Shown here in pieces: positions 49,001 to 59,604 of a stretch of DNA of 64,000 bases. Position numbers and translations under genes: made by a program. The notes under the pieces were generated by a model. The model was given only the letters and a program-made list of their open reading frames with translations, had not been told where the DNA came from and did not search any database. Position 1 is the first letter of the stretch; every line of letters starts with the position of its first letter. This DNA is from Yamagishiella unicocca (taxonomy: Eukaryota > Chlorophyta > Chlorophyceae > Chlamydomonadales > Volvocaceae), in the NCBI GenBank assembly GCA_003116995.1, contig BDSL01000032.1, positions 248,001-312,000 of the forward strand, given 5' to 3'.

Positions 49001-52000
49001 GCTCTCGTCGCACAAGCTGCGCGCGTCGTTGGCGCAGCTCACCGCGAACGTGTGGTCCAGCCTCACGTCCAGGGAGCGCAGCTGCCGGAACTCATTCAGC
49101 GCGCCGCGGCAGTCCTCTGCGCGCGCGCCGTACGACACGGTGACGGTACGGCGGTGCGGTACGGTGGAAGGGAGGGGCGCAGGTGGAGGTTTTCTTTCTC
49201 CCTCCCTCGCGCGTGCGCGCCGGCCCCCTCCCCGGGAACCCACATCACCGAACTTCATCCCGGACGACCTGCCCCGCACCCGGCCATTTGGCTGCTCCGA
49301 AACCTCCCGCCAACTCCCTCCCTCCTCTCTCACTTCCAGTGCTGTGCACCGCATCCCGCGTCGGGCACGCGAGGTACGTGAGCTCAGCCCCCCCTGCGCA
49401 GCAACCTTCGCAGCAGCGACGGCCCCCGAGCGCCCACTCGCCCACCGCTTCCGCGCCCCCCCACCCACCCTGCATGTCGGGGCTCCCCAAGTGGTCCTCC
49501 AGGCAGCGCAGCACCGCCGCACCCCCCGGCCGCACGTCCCGGCACAGCACCTGCTTGTCGCCCGCACACGCGGCAGACAGCCTGCGGTTGCGATTGCGTG
49601 GGCGGGGTGGGGGGTGAAGGATAACCCGCGAATGCACGGCCGACCCTAATTGCGTGTGTGTGGTGGTGGGGGTCCACAGAGACAGCATCAGGCATGCCTG
49701 GCGCTACCAGAGCTGCTGCACCCGTGTTCGAAGCCAAGCCAAGCCAGCCAACAATGTGCCTGCTCGGTTCGGTTTGGTGCCTGCCAGCGGTACGCCAGCC
49801 GCGCATCGCAGCCACCGCAGCCGGCGCCGCCCCGACCCACCTGTAGTTGAAGCGGATGTCCTCGCCCTCCTCGATCAGCCGTTGCACCAGCGCCGCCGAG
49901 CAGTTGGCCGACAGCTCCACCGCCTTGCCGCGCGCGGAGGCGGCAGCGGATTCGGAAGCGGCGTCGGCGGCGGGGAAGATGACCTCCGAGAACACCTGCG
50001 GCAGCGAGCCTCGCAGGTGGCCCAGCAGACATGCCTGCGCCGCACCGTTGCCCCAGCTGGGTGGGGGCGGCCGCGTTAGCCCGGTGCAGGGGAGGATGGG
50101 GGCGGGTGAGGGAGGGAGGAGGCAGATGGGTCAGCGGCGGAAGTGAGAGAGGAGTTGGTGGCGCGGCGGCGGGGGGCGCATTTGGTGGCCGCACAAGGTG
50201 GATGTGTATTCTCGACTGCGCGGCTTGCCTGGGACACTCCTGGTTCCTCCCGCCCCTAAGCCGGGGCATGAAGGGAGGGGCCGGGGCATGAAGGGAGGGG
50301 CCGGGGCATGAAGGGAGGGGCCGGGGTACCATATGGCCTACCGCCCCGGTGTCCACCTGCTTTCTTTACCTCCCAACCCCGGTTCAAATCCTGCGCTTTC
50401 CCCAGCCCACCCGCCACGACGCCACGCACCCCGCCCACTCGCGCACCCACCCCGCCTCCAGGCACAGCTTCTCGCGCTCAACCCCGCAGCTCCGCTGCAG
50501 GTCGGGGTCCAGACTCAGGTCCTCCGCCGCGGCCGCCTGGCGCACCGTGACGGCGCCGCGGCACTGCGGCAGCAGCTGCTGCTTGACAGACTTGAGGCAC
50601 CTGGCATGGCGGCAGCGCAGGTGGGGGAGGTGTATGTGGCGTGTGAAGCGATGCCGGCCGTTGGTTGCGCTAGCGGTTGGGTCAATGGCCAAAACAGACA
50701 CCCGGAACTTTACGGGGCCTTCATGCACGGCCTGGACCGGAAAGCGACAGCGGGGTCAGCACCGGGCATCATCCACAAGCAAAATCGGACCTGCGCTCAC
50801 CTCACCTCACTCACCCACCCACCCACCCACTCACCTCACCCACTCACCTCACCCACTCACCCACCCACTCACCCACTCACCCACCCACTCACCCACTCAC
50901 CCACTCACCCACCCACTCACCCACCCACTCACCCACCCACTCACCTCACCCACCCACCCACCCACTCACCCACTCACCTCACCCACCCACCCAACGCACG
51001 CAGTTACGAGCCCGCCGACCGAACAGTGCCCGACCCGGCACCCTCCCTGGAGCACCCACCCGAGCACGGCCGTGGTGTCTCCCCCGACCTCGCCGCAGTG
51101 CGTCGCGATGTCGTGCGAGCAGGCGGCCAGCAGCGGCGGGTCGTAGCGCACGTCGCCGGAGCGCTTGATGAGCACGGAGCGGACCTGGCCGCGAGGTGTG
51201 GGCGAGTGCGGGAGGCCTCCGTTGGCAACAACGAGTCGCTGCTTCGTGGGCGCGAGGGCTGTCAGGTTCGCAGCCCCGTATACGGAATACGCAGCTGCTG
51301 TGCGCCCATCAACAACGACAGGGTCCCCGCTGCGGCCAGAGCCCATGGCTTCCCCGCCCGACCCAGCGGCAGTGTGCTACTGGCGCCGACCGAGTTGGAG
51401 CCGCGATGCGACCAGCGCGTCTTCCACCGCGAAGCGCCCCAACCCCAGGGCGAGAACCCAACCACCGGGGGGCCGCGCCGTACTGCGTTGCCAACCCCAC
51501 ACCACCCGAGCCCACCCTGGGTTTCCTTGCAACCCCAGCCCACCCGACGCTGCCCGCACCCACCTCCGCCTTGCATTCGTCCACCACATCCGCCATGTTG
51601 GGGCTGATGGACATCTCGCTAGCGTGCATGACGCCGCGGAGGCACCTGCGCGGGGGGAGCCGGGGACGGGGCGCTCAGCACTCCAGTAGCAACGTGGCGC
51701 GGGCCACCTGCCGAGTCAAGCCACACTGCTGGGCCTGCGCACAGGCGCCGTGGCGGCAGCTGCACCCGGGTGCCCTGCGCCCTGTAGGGGTCTCCACCTC
51801 GGCCCTGAAACCCGCAAACTCGCCCACCTCCCCCCTAGCCCCCGCGGCCGTCCCTCCTAGGCTGCACATGAGTGCCTGGTGACGGGCACCGGCCCCACTG
51901 CCCCGCATCCCGTGTGTCTACAGAAGATGCAGAGTCCCCGTGTCCGCTCGCCCCTCGCTGGCTGGCTGGCAGCTGTGCGCGGGCCCCAGCTCAGGAGACT

Positions 52001-53649
52001 TCGGAGGCCTCATCATCCAGCAGTGCAGGACGGGCCCAGCCAGCCACAGGCACCGCCGCTCGTCTCGCTGCGGCGAAACCGCCTACGCCCGGGAGCTGCA
52101 CACCACTGACACTGCCTCCGCCCGGAAGCTGCACACCGCTGACATCGACGTCAGGCGGCCCGTGGGTACGGTTCCAATCCGGTAGGGCGTACCGTACACC
52201 ACGTACAGGATAGTACCGCCCCGGATCCAGACCCGTCCGCACCAGGTGCCAGTCGCCAGCGGTTTCTGCGGCCGCCAGCACCGCATACCACCGCCGAAGC
52301 GATGCTGTTGTTGGCGAAGTGCATGCTGCGGCTGGGGATGGTTTTTCGTTCCTGCTGCGGCGCTGCGCTGCGGCGCTGTCCGAGGACCCTGCCGCGGGCC
52401 CAGCCTACGCCGCCCCGCGCGCACGCCGTCCCTGGAGCCTCGCCCGCCGCTCCCATGGGCTTGTATCCCCGGCCGATCCGCAAAGCCGATGGTGACCACC
52501 TGCCCATCCAGCCACCCATACCGAGGCCTCAGGCATGTTCCCGGTGGGACCACCCAACCCACTTCATCGACTCCCTCTCTACCCAGTTAACAGTTTCCCT
52601 CTCTACCCAGTTCACCCCCCACCTGGCGATAGGCGCCGACGCCATGCTCATGGCCGCGGAGGGCAGGCTGCTGCTCAGACCCAGAAGCTGCAGCGCTAGC
52701 GCCAGGTCGTCCTTGTGGGCCTCAGCGGCGTGGAGCTCTGCGTTGACTGCCGTGGCCGCGGAACCGACCTGGGCGGCCACGGCCTGCACGTCCACCTCAC
52801 CCACTAGGAGACGCCGGCGGCGGCGCTGGGTGTGCTGCTGCTGCTGGGTTGCTGCTGCTGCCTGCGTGGTGGTGGTGGACGCGAGGGAGGAGGCGGCCGT
52901 CCCGGCCGCGTTGCTGCCACCGGCAGCGGCTTGCGTCTGCTGCTGCGTGGCCTGGGCGGCTGTGGAGCCGCTGGCCGCCGTGTCCGCAGCAGCATCCGAG
53001 GCGCCCCCAGCTGCGCCGCTCGCGTCTGCTGCCCCGCCTGAAACACCGCCAGACCCGGCGGCCGTCGCCTTGCCAATCGCGGCCGCAGAGGTGTCGGTGG
53101 CCGCAACCGCAGCGCCGCCGGCAGCGCCCATCGTTGCGGCTGTCCCCGTCCCTGCACCTGCGGCCGTGCTGGCAGCAGCATCCACGCCGCTCTCGGCCGC
53201 CGCAGCCGTGGCTGCTGTTCCAGCCGCACTTGCGGCAGCTGCCTGAGGCTTATCGGCGGCGCCAGCGGCGCCTTCATCTGGCCCACTAATGGTCGCGGTC
53301 TTGCTAGCAGCAGCTACGGCTTTTCCGGTGCTCGCCTTAGCCTTTGCGGCCGAGCTTGCATCCTGCGAGGTTATGTCGTCTATAAGGGAATCGAGACGTC
53401 CGCAAGCAACGTCACGGCATGCCGCACCTTGGACAATAGGTGCTTGCAGTGCTGCAAGATGTCAGCAGCGCAAGCGCCATCCAACGGCACGTCGGGCGAC
53501 GACACATCCTCTGCAGCCGCTAGGATTATTCGTTGCCGTTGCATCAAGACATCTCCACGCCTTGCATCGATCGGACTGGCGGCGACTGGTGCACCCGCCA
53601 AGCAAGCCGCGAGCAGGCACAATAGGCCCCATATCCGGCGAGCGGTCAT
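43069..53649 (-). CDS. GLG1: GLG1-like Golgi membrane protein with cysteine-rich repeats
   Basis: Twenty-one exons on the minus strand: 53649-53428, 53362-52623, 51645-51564, 51184-51060, 50600-50451, 50056-49841, 49581-49469, 49116-48891, 48656-48527, 48210-48163, 47950-47813, 47327-47162, 46919-46777, 46249-46193, 45807-45692, 45456-45263, 44953-44799, 44508-44413, 44122-44016, 43678-43537, 43275-43069; 1190 residues, all phases closing. Signal peptide 1-24; membrane segment about 1149-1171 (TLSLLMLTAVGLLGALLAW); 19-residue cytoplasmic tail. Between them are about 15 Cys-rich GLG1 repeats (PFAM PF00839), e.g. CSHDIATHCGEV, CPLAISSFCGDV, GEGRVISCL, each built as C-x-x-D/E...C...G...CL. Animal GLG1/ESL-1 is a Golgi type I protein binding FGF, E-selectin and TGF-beta precursors; its algal role is unknown. 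Exon 2 (246 residues, Ala/Thr/Gln-rich) interrupts the first repeat. Divergent from the DNAJC3 gene. Confidence 0.93.
43324..43424. repeat. 26-28-bp intronic tandem repeat, GLG1-like gene
   Basis: Four units of GAAGGGCGCAGGGGGATCTG followed by GTATAA, between the last two exons. Confidence 0.95.
50261..50326. repeat. 20-bp intronic tandem repeat, GLG1-like gene
   Basis: Three exact copies of CCGGGGCATGAAGGGAGGGG at 50261, 50281 and 50301 and the start of a fourth at 50321. Confidence 0.97.
50808..50995. repeat. Low-complexity CACCCACT/CACCTCAC array
   Basis: About 190 bp made of CACCCACC, CACTCACC and CACCTCAC units in the intron between exons 51184-51060 and 50600-50451. Confidence 0.95.
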
Positions 53650-54036
53650 ACTCGTGTATGATGTTTTTAGCTATGTGAGCACCATGAAGCAGCGCGGGTG
53701 TGGACGACTATGGAACAAGCCGGTGACGCAACAGCTGCGGTCAAGAGAAGGACCGCAAGCTAGGCAGCCTAAAGTTACGCAAACTGTCTGAACGGTTTAT
53801 CTATGCAATAATCAATTGCTAGGGGATATGTTGTGTGTATGTGTGAGCATGGATAGCCGTCTTCTGGAGGCGGAAGCTGTTGTTGCCGTACCCAGCTGCT
53901 TTGCTTCAGCGCGCAGGGATGCCAAGCCAATGTCATGCACTGGTTTTTTTCTAGCATATCTTTCCATTGAGGCGCCTCTGATTAAGGGCGCCGTTGTATT
54001 TCGTGTTCCCGCCCGCGGGCATAGTACCCGGTCGCC
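53650..54036. promoter_or_regulatory. Shared divergent promoter region, GLG1-like / DNAJC3-like
   Basis: 387 bp between start codons. It contains a CCAAT at about 53926-53930 and GGTGACGCAA near 53721; neither is followed by the other half of a canonical ER-stress element. An AT-rich stretch (TTTATCTATGCAATAATCAA) near 53797-53816 could be a core promoter. Confidence 0.6.
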
Positions 54037-57000
54037 ATGCTGTCTCAACGCAAGCTCCTGGCGCTTGGATTTGTCTTGATCAGCCTGGCGCAAAGTGAGC
54101 GCTGCGGAGCGGAAATCGCTAAGACGGACGTCGATGATTCTAGGCTACGACTGAGGCGACTGAGCTTTGCTTGCAGAACCATGGACGTGTCTAGCAGACG
54201 TCGCACAGTTGCTCAAGATGGGGGACATGGCGTTCGCTAACTCGGAGTTCTCGTCCGCCGTGCGACATTACTCGTCGGCCATCGGTGAGGTGTCCAGCTC
54301 CTGCACCAAAGTTCATGACGCGCGCAGGCCCTATCCAAGCGCTGCTTGCTCCCTGGGCCCTTTGTACATTTGCAGACCAGCAATCGACTGTGCCGCTCTT
54401 GTACACCAAGCGTGCTGCAGCGTACATCAGTCTGCGCAGTCTCTCGCAGGCGCTGCGCGACCTTAACAAAGCGGTCGAACTGGACGCCAAATTCGTGCAG
54501 GTAGGGTGCGCGCCAAGGGGACAGCGGGTGGTAAGCAGGCCCGGCGACCTCCAACCCAGGGCGTCCCCCTTGGAGACGGCCGGCCGGCAAGCAATTCACC
54601 CCAGATAACTGAGCTGCGGTTAGCCGAGCCAATCACATCGTAAATCCATGTTCACATCGGTCGTCTCGCCCAGACCAAATCTTGAATATTGACTCCCGCC
54701 GGCGTTTCGCAGGGCTACCTCAATCGGGGCAAGGTTCAGCGCCAGATGTGCAGGTGTGTACATAGTTGGCTGCAGGCTTGGGAGAGGCGAGGTGCTTTCT
54801 TTAGCCACGACCGCTATCACTTGCGACTGGGGGCCCCACCAGCCAATGCACCTGCATCCATCAACCGTCATGCATTGGCGCCTGTTGACGGATGTCCAGA
54901 AATTCCCACTTCCCAGCCTGTCTTCCACGCCAAACGCCCGCTCCCGTGTCTGCCCGCGCGCTGCCGCATCAACCACCACTCCCAGCTTCGCCGCCGCGGA
55001 ACGGGACTTTAACAGCGTGCTTGAGCTCAAGCCGGGCCAGAAGGTGGCTGAGCAGGAGGTGAGGAGCCCCTGGAGGGGCGCGGCGGCGTGCCGTGGTGGT
55101 GGTTCCATGTTACAGTGTCGGCGGTATGGGCAAGTGCGCGTGAAGTTCGATGTTGCTGAAATAAAAGGCGCGGCCAGGGCCGTGTGGCATTCGACCGCTA
55201 CCTACCTACCTACCTACCTGAAAATCGTATCAACCGACCCCGACGCGGCCGCCCCCTCTCCCACCTTGGCGGCGGCGCCGCCACGCAGCTCCAACGGACG
55301 CAGGCCGCGCAGGCCAAGTACGAGGCGGTGCAGGAGGCCGCCGCATCGGCGGCGGAGAAGAAGAGGGAGATGGAGGCGCAGGGCGGCAGCGACGAGCACG
55401 CCAGCCAGACCGCGGCGCGGGACCTCGAGCGGATCCGGCCCACCCTGGAGTCGTTGTACGAGGACTCGCCCGACTGCATCAAGGTGGGCGCGGCGCGCGG
55501 AAATGCCGTACGACAGGCTGCGTGCTGGCGGCCAAATGAGCCGTAGCACACGTGCATGCACGTGCCGTTGGCCCTCCCCGCGCTGCCCCCTGGAGCCGTA
55601 CGGCGCACGCTACGGCATGGTACGGCGCCGCGTCACGCACTACTGCCCTCCGCCGCAGGCGCAAGTGCTGGAGGCGCAGATGCTGTTCACGGCGGCCGAG
55701 TACGAGCAGGTGCGTACCGGCGTGTGTGGCTGGTGAGGGAGGGTGTGTCCGGGGCACCTCCGGATGGGACTGAGGACGGACAACCACGGCTCGGTCGTGT
55801 TGCACAGAGCTAGACAACTCGTAAGCCAGCATGCGTATCGAAGCTACCTGTCATTTAGTGCTTGCTGCGGTTCCGTAACCGCTACCTACCTACCTAGCTA
55901 CCTAGCTAGCTAGGTAGGTAGCTATTCGGTCAGCTCTTGGCGCTGAGTCGACTTACACGCCCTCCCGCTTCTTGCCGCAGGTGGTGGCAGTGACTGGGCG
56001 CATCGTCAAGGCGGATGACCGCCAGCTGGACGCACTGGTGCTGCGAGGGCGTGCATACTTTTACCTGGTAGGCGGGCAAGTGGTGGCGGGTCGTGACTCT
56101 CCAGGAAGCGGCACAGCGATGGTGGCGGGTCGTGACCCGCGGTGAAGCGGCACAGTGGTGGTGGTGGTAGTACACCTGGGGAAGGGGGCTCCCTCCTAGC
56201 CTCCGGGGAGAAAGCGGTGCCTAGATTTAGTCGACAGACCGCCCCAACTGCAAGTAGCGCAGGGGCCCCACGTGAGAGCAGAGAGCCACCCACCGCCACT
56301 GCCTCCGCTGCGCGGTCCGTGTTGGGCAGGCCGACCACGACATGGCCAAGCGCCACTTCGGCGAGGCTCTCAAGTACGACCCAGATCACCCGGCTGCTCG
56401 GAAGGAGTTCAACAAGGTGAGGCGGGTTACTTTATCAAACCCTAAAACCCTAAACCCTATCCCTAAGCCGCAGCCCCGCTTGAACTCGCGTTGGCGTGTT
56501 GGACGCAAGCGGTGGTTTAGAACCTACGGATCCTTTTTGTTGGTACTGTCCTTATAAAAAAAGCTCGATACTTTCGCGCGTAGAACCGTATTTTCTTTCC
56601 ATGTAAGAAACACCGCCCATTGCTGGCCCTGGGTTGCGATGGCTGCAGGTCAAGGACTATGACCGCAAGCGTGCGCGCGCGGATCGTGCGCTGGAGGCGC
56701 AGGACTGGGCGGAGGCGGAGCAAAGCTTCATCGCCGCGTTGCACGTGAGTCGGGGGGGAAGCCGTGCGGAGGGGGAAGCATGCATGACGGGCTACGAAAA
56801 GGAACCGGTTACCCGACGTGGGAAATGTAGATGGTGCGTAGGCTTCGGACACCTGGACGCGCGCGAATGCGATTGGACTTGGGTTGACTGTCTAAACAGC
56901 TGATCCGGCTACATGGCATAGTGGGCATGGTGGCGGGGGAAGGGGGATCGGTCGGTCGCGGTGCGCGGGGAGCCAGCGTCAGCGTCTCACATTTTTGACC

Positions 57001-58612
57001 CCTTCATCGTCCGCCACACCCTGCAACACTGCCTCCCACCCCACGCACCTTGTCACCCTCGTCCACGTCCATGTCCGCACCCCGCCCCTTCTCCACGCCC
57101 CGCCGCCACCACCACCACCACCACCACCACCGAAATCAACAACGAAACCAACAACAATACCACCAAACCCCTAGTCCAATCCACGCCACAACCCTCCGAT
57201 ACCCTGCATGACGCCCCTTCCCCCAGGTGGACCGGGACCACCGCCGCGGCAACGAGGGCCTGTGGTTCGGTTTGTGCCGGGCTCGCGCCTCGCTGAACCG
57301 CCATGACATGGCTATTGAGGCGTGCAGCAACGTGCTGATCCTGTCTTCGAGCCACCGCGAGGCCAAGCTGCTGCTGGTCAGGACGCTGCTGGAGGCGGAG
57401 CGGGTGGACGAGGCACAGGCCAAGTCGCGAGAGTTCCTTTCGCAGCACCAGAACGACGGGGAGTTCCACGAGGTGGGTTCAGAGGGACGGACACCCGCGG
57501 CCTGACACATGTAGGGAGGGCGAAAGCTTCGGTCTGCGTGTGCAAATGGGGCGTGAGAGGAAGCCCGTGGGTCGGCACTGAGAAGTAAACCGGTTGGGAA
57601 GCGTTTGGTGTGAAGCGGGAAGGTTGGAAGCGTTTGGAAGCGGGAAGGTGGGAAGCGGGAAGGTGGGATGCGTTTGGGCACCGGCCTAGGACGTTGATGG
57701 GATTCTCCGGAGTGAACCCTGCAGTGTAGACGAGGCACACAGACGTGTACACATGCTGCACCAATCCTTGCGCTGGCGTAGAGCTCTCGGTGAGATAGGG
57801 AGCTCCACGACTTGTCCGGCCCGCCTCGTAACACTCTTCTCCCTACCTGCCCTCCCGTATCGCCAGCTTGCGCGAGAAGCGGACCGGCGCCTGAAGATGG
57901 CCAAGCGGAAGGACTACTACAAAATACTGGTGAGCCTGATCGCGGGGCTGGCATGATGGCGCTGCTTTGCGCTGTGTGGAAACTGCGGACTCTGGGGCGG
58001 AGGGGAGGTACCGGTACAGTGGTGGTTACGGATGCGGTGGCTTGTTCTCAGGCCAGCCCGTCGTTCGCAACCACGGCCGCATCGCGCGTGTTCCCCGTTC
58101 CTCACCCCGCCACCGCGCCGCAATCGCCACCTCTCCCGCTCCTCCACGGATGCACGCCAGGATGTGGACAAGTCCGCGGGCGACCGAGAGATCAAAAAGG
58201 CCTACCGCGAGATGGCCAAGAGGTACCACCCTGACAAGGTGCGTGCAGGGGGGGGAGAGGGTTAAGGTTGGCGAGTCAACTAGCTGACGCGACGTAGTAA
58301 GCCGAGGAGGGGACGGGAGAGGGCGCCCTTTTCCCCGTGGTGATGTTTTCTTTTAGCTCTGACACCGTCTCATCGGGCGCCCCCGCTTCCTCATGGCCGC
58401 GTTGCGCGGCGCAGGTGTCCGCCGACGAGCGCGAGGCGGCGGAGGTTCAGTTCCGAGAGATCGCAGAGGCCTATGAGGTCCTGTCGGACGAGGAGAAGCG
58501 GACGGCGTACGACAATGGCCAGGACCTGGATGAGCACGCGCAGCAGCAGCAGCAGCAGTGGGGCGGCTTCCAGCAAGGAGGCGGCATGCGGTTCACTTTC
58601 CGCTTCGGGTGA
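54037..58612 (+). CDS. P58IPK: ER co-chaperone, P58IPK/DNAJC3-like (TPR + J domain)
   Basis: Fourteen exons: 54037-54094, 54177-54284, 54376-54500, 54713-54753, 54986-55058, 55289-55483, 55659-55709, 55981-56067, 56330-56416, 56649-56744, 57227-57472, 57867-57929, 58161-58238, 58415-58612; 501 residues, the same length as DNAJC3. Signal peptide about 1-19 (KLLALGFVLISLAQ). TPR repeats fill about 24-400: MGDMAFANSEFSSAVRHYSS, LYTKRAAAYISLRSLSQALR, AERDFNSVLELKPG, MAKRHFGEALKYDPDHPAA, LCRARASLNRHDMAIEA. A J domain follows (about 403-470): KRKDYYKIL, DREIKKAYREMAKRYHPDK with His433-Pro434-Asp435, and EIAEAYEVLSDEEKR. Family members bind unfolded clients in the ER lumen and pass them to BiP by stimulating its ATPase. 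The C-terminus ends GGMRFTFRFG; no KDEL. Confidence 0.95.
55886..55921. repeat. Inverted repeat of CTAC units, 14-bp arms
   Basis: CTACCTACCTAGCT at 55886-55899 and its exact complement AGCTAGGTAGGTAG at 55908-55921, in intron 7 of the DNAJC3-like gene. A related CTAC run is at 55198-55218. Confidence 0.93.
56437..56466. repeat. Interstitial telomere-like repeat
   Basis: AACCCTAAAACCCTAAACCC followed by TATCCCTAA in the intron after exon 56330-56416. Units CCCTAAAA and CCCTAAA match Chlamydomonas (TTTTAGGG) and plant (TTTAGGG) telomere repeats. Confidence 0.75.
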
Positions 58613-58701
58613 GGCTCTGAGCCGACACCGAGGGCGAGAGGGTGCGAGGATGGAGTCGGCGTTGGCGTCTCCCGTCGGGTGATTTGACGGGGCGGGGCGG
58701 G

Positions 58702-58771
58702 GTAGGGGCTCGGTTCGTTGTATGTGCCACAACGCGGTAGGGGCTCGGTTCGTGGTATGTGCCACAACGCG
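58702..58771. repeat. 35-bp tandem duplication in the 3' UTR of the DNAJC3-like gene
   Basis: Two copies beginning GTAGGGGCTCGGTTCGT and ending TGCCACAACGCG at 58702-58736 and 58737-58771, differing at about one base. Confidence 0.92.
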
Positions 58772-59395
58772 GCGCAGATGACATTGCGCGCGCGCATGCC
58801 GTCAGGCCCACGCTGAGCTGGGGCTGTCAGTGGGTGAGCGATTTAGATTAGATACGCGAGCGCGAGCTGGGCGTGCCCGAGGGGTCGCGGCGCGAAGTTC
58901 CGGGCCGGGGGGCTGCGCTTGGGTGGGCGCGCAAGCTAGCAGGAGAGTTTCCTATTGCCTTTCATGTGTTGAGTGTTATGGATGGGCTCCCGATAAACGT
59001 CGGGAGCCGACCTACATGCTTCTCTGGACCGCGCCGCTGGATTGATAGTGGCCTACCGTAATCGTAGCCAAACAGGCAGGCATGGGTCGCACGTAGGTGC
59101 CCCGTTGCGAGGCTTACGGCCCGGGAACGTCAGGTGCAGGACAGGGCAGGTCGCGGGGCTAGGCGCGTTTGAGCAGGGGAATGCCGTTGTTGGAAAGGTG
59201 GTGCAGAGACGTGGTTTGGGACTTGGGACCGTGACAGATGTTCGGCACGCGTAATGGATGTGTGCTGAAAGGTGTTAGGAGGATGAAAGGTGTTAGGAGG
59301 ACGGCGTGCTGCTGTTAGCCTGCGGCGCGATGCGGTTGCCGCTACACGTTCTTACATACCGCCCCGTAAGCGGGCAACGATGTTCACTGTGTTCT

Positions 59396-59400
59396 TGTAA
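59396..59400 (+). terminator. Candidate TGTAA poly(A) signal, DNAJC3-like gene
   Basis: 784 bp after the stop codon, immediately upstream of the 34-bp tandem array. Confidence 0.4.
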
Positions 59401-59468
59401 TGCTTCTGCGACCCTCGGGTGTCTGGTCACTCTACATCTGCTATGTCATGTAGATGTGGAGTCCAAAT

Positions 59469-59604
59469 ACCTCGAAACCGCATATGTACTGTTGTACGAA
59501 AGACCTCGAAACGGTATATGCGCCGTCCTACGAACGACCTCAAAACGGCATACGTACCGTCGTACGGAAGATCTAAAAACGGTATTTGCACCATCGTACG
59601 GGCA
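59469..59604. repeat. 34-bp tandem array, four diverged units
   Basis: Units start at 59469, 59503, 59537 and 59571. Each has ACCTCGAAACGG-like, then GTATATG-like, then a CGTACGA-like segment. Diverged by substitutions only, with the 34-bp period intact. Confidence 0.93.

Noticed and set aside
50808..50995. CRISPR-like or satellite array
   Set aside because: Units are 4-8 bp low-complexity CACC/CACT with no spacers and lie within a eukaryotic intron.
50333..51607. 424-codon + strand ORF
   Set aside because: Antisense shadow of GLG1-like exons and of the CACCCACT array.
53650..54036. ER-stress element in the GLG1/DNAJC3 promoter
   Set aside because: CCAAT and TGACG are present separately, but no CCAAT-N9-CCACG or full UPRE was found.
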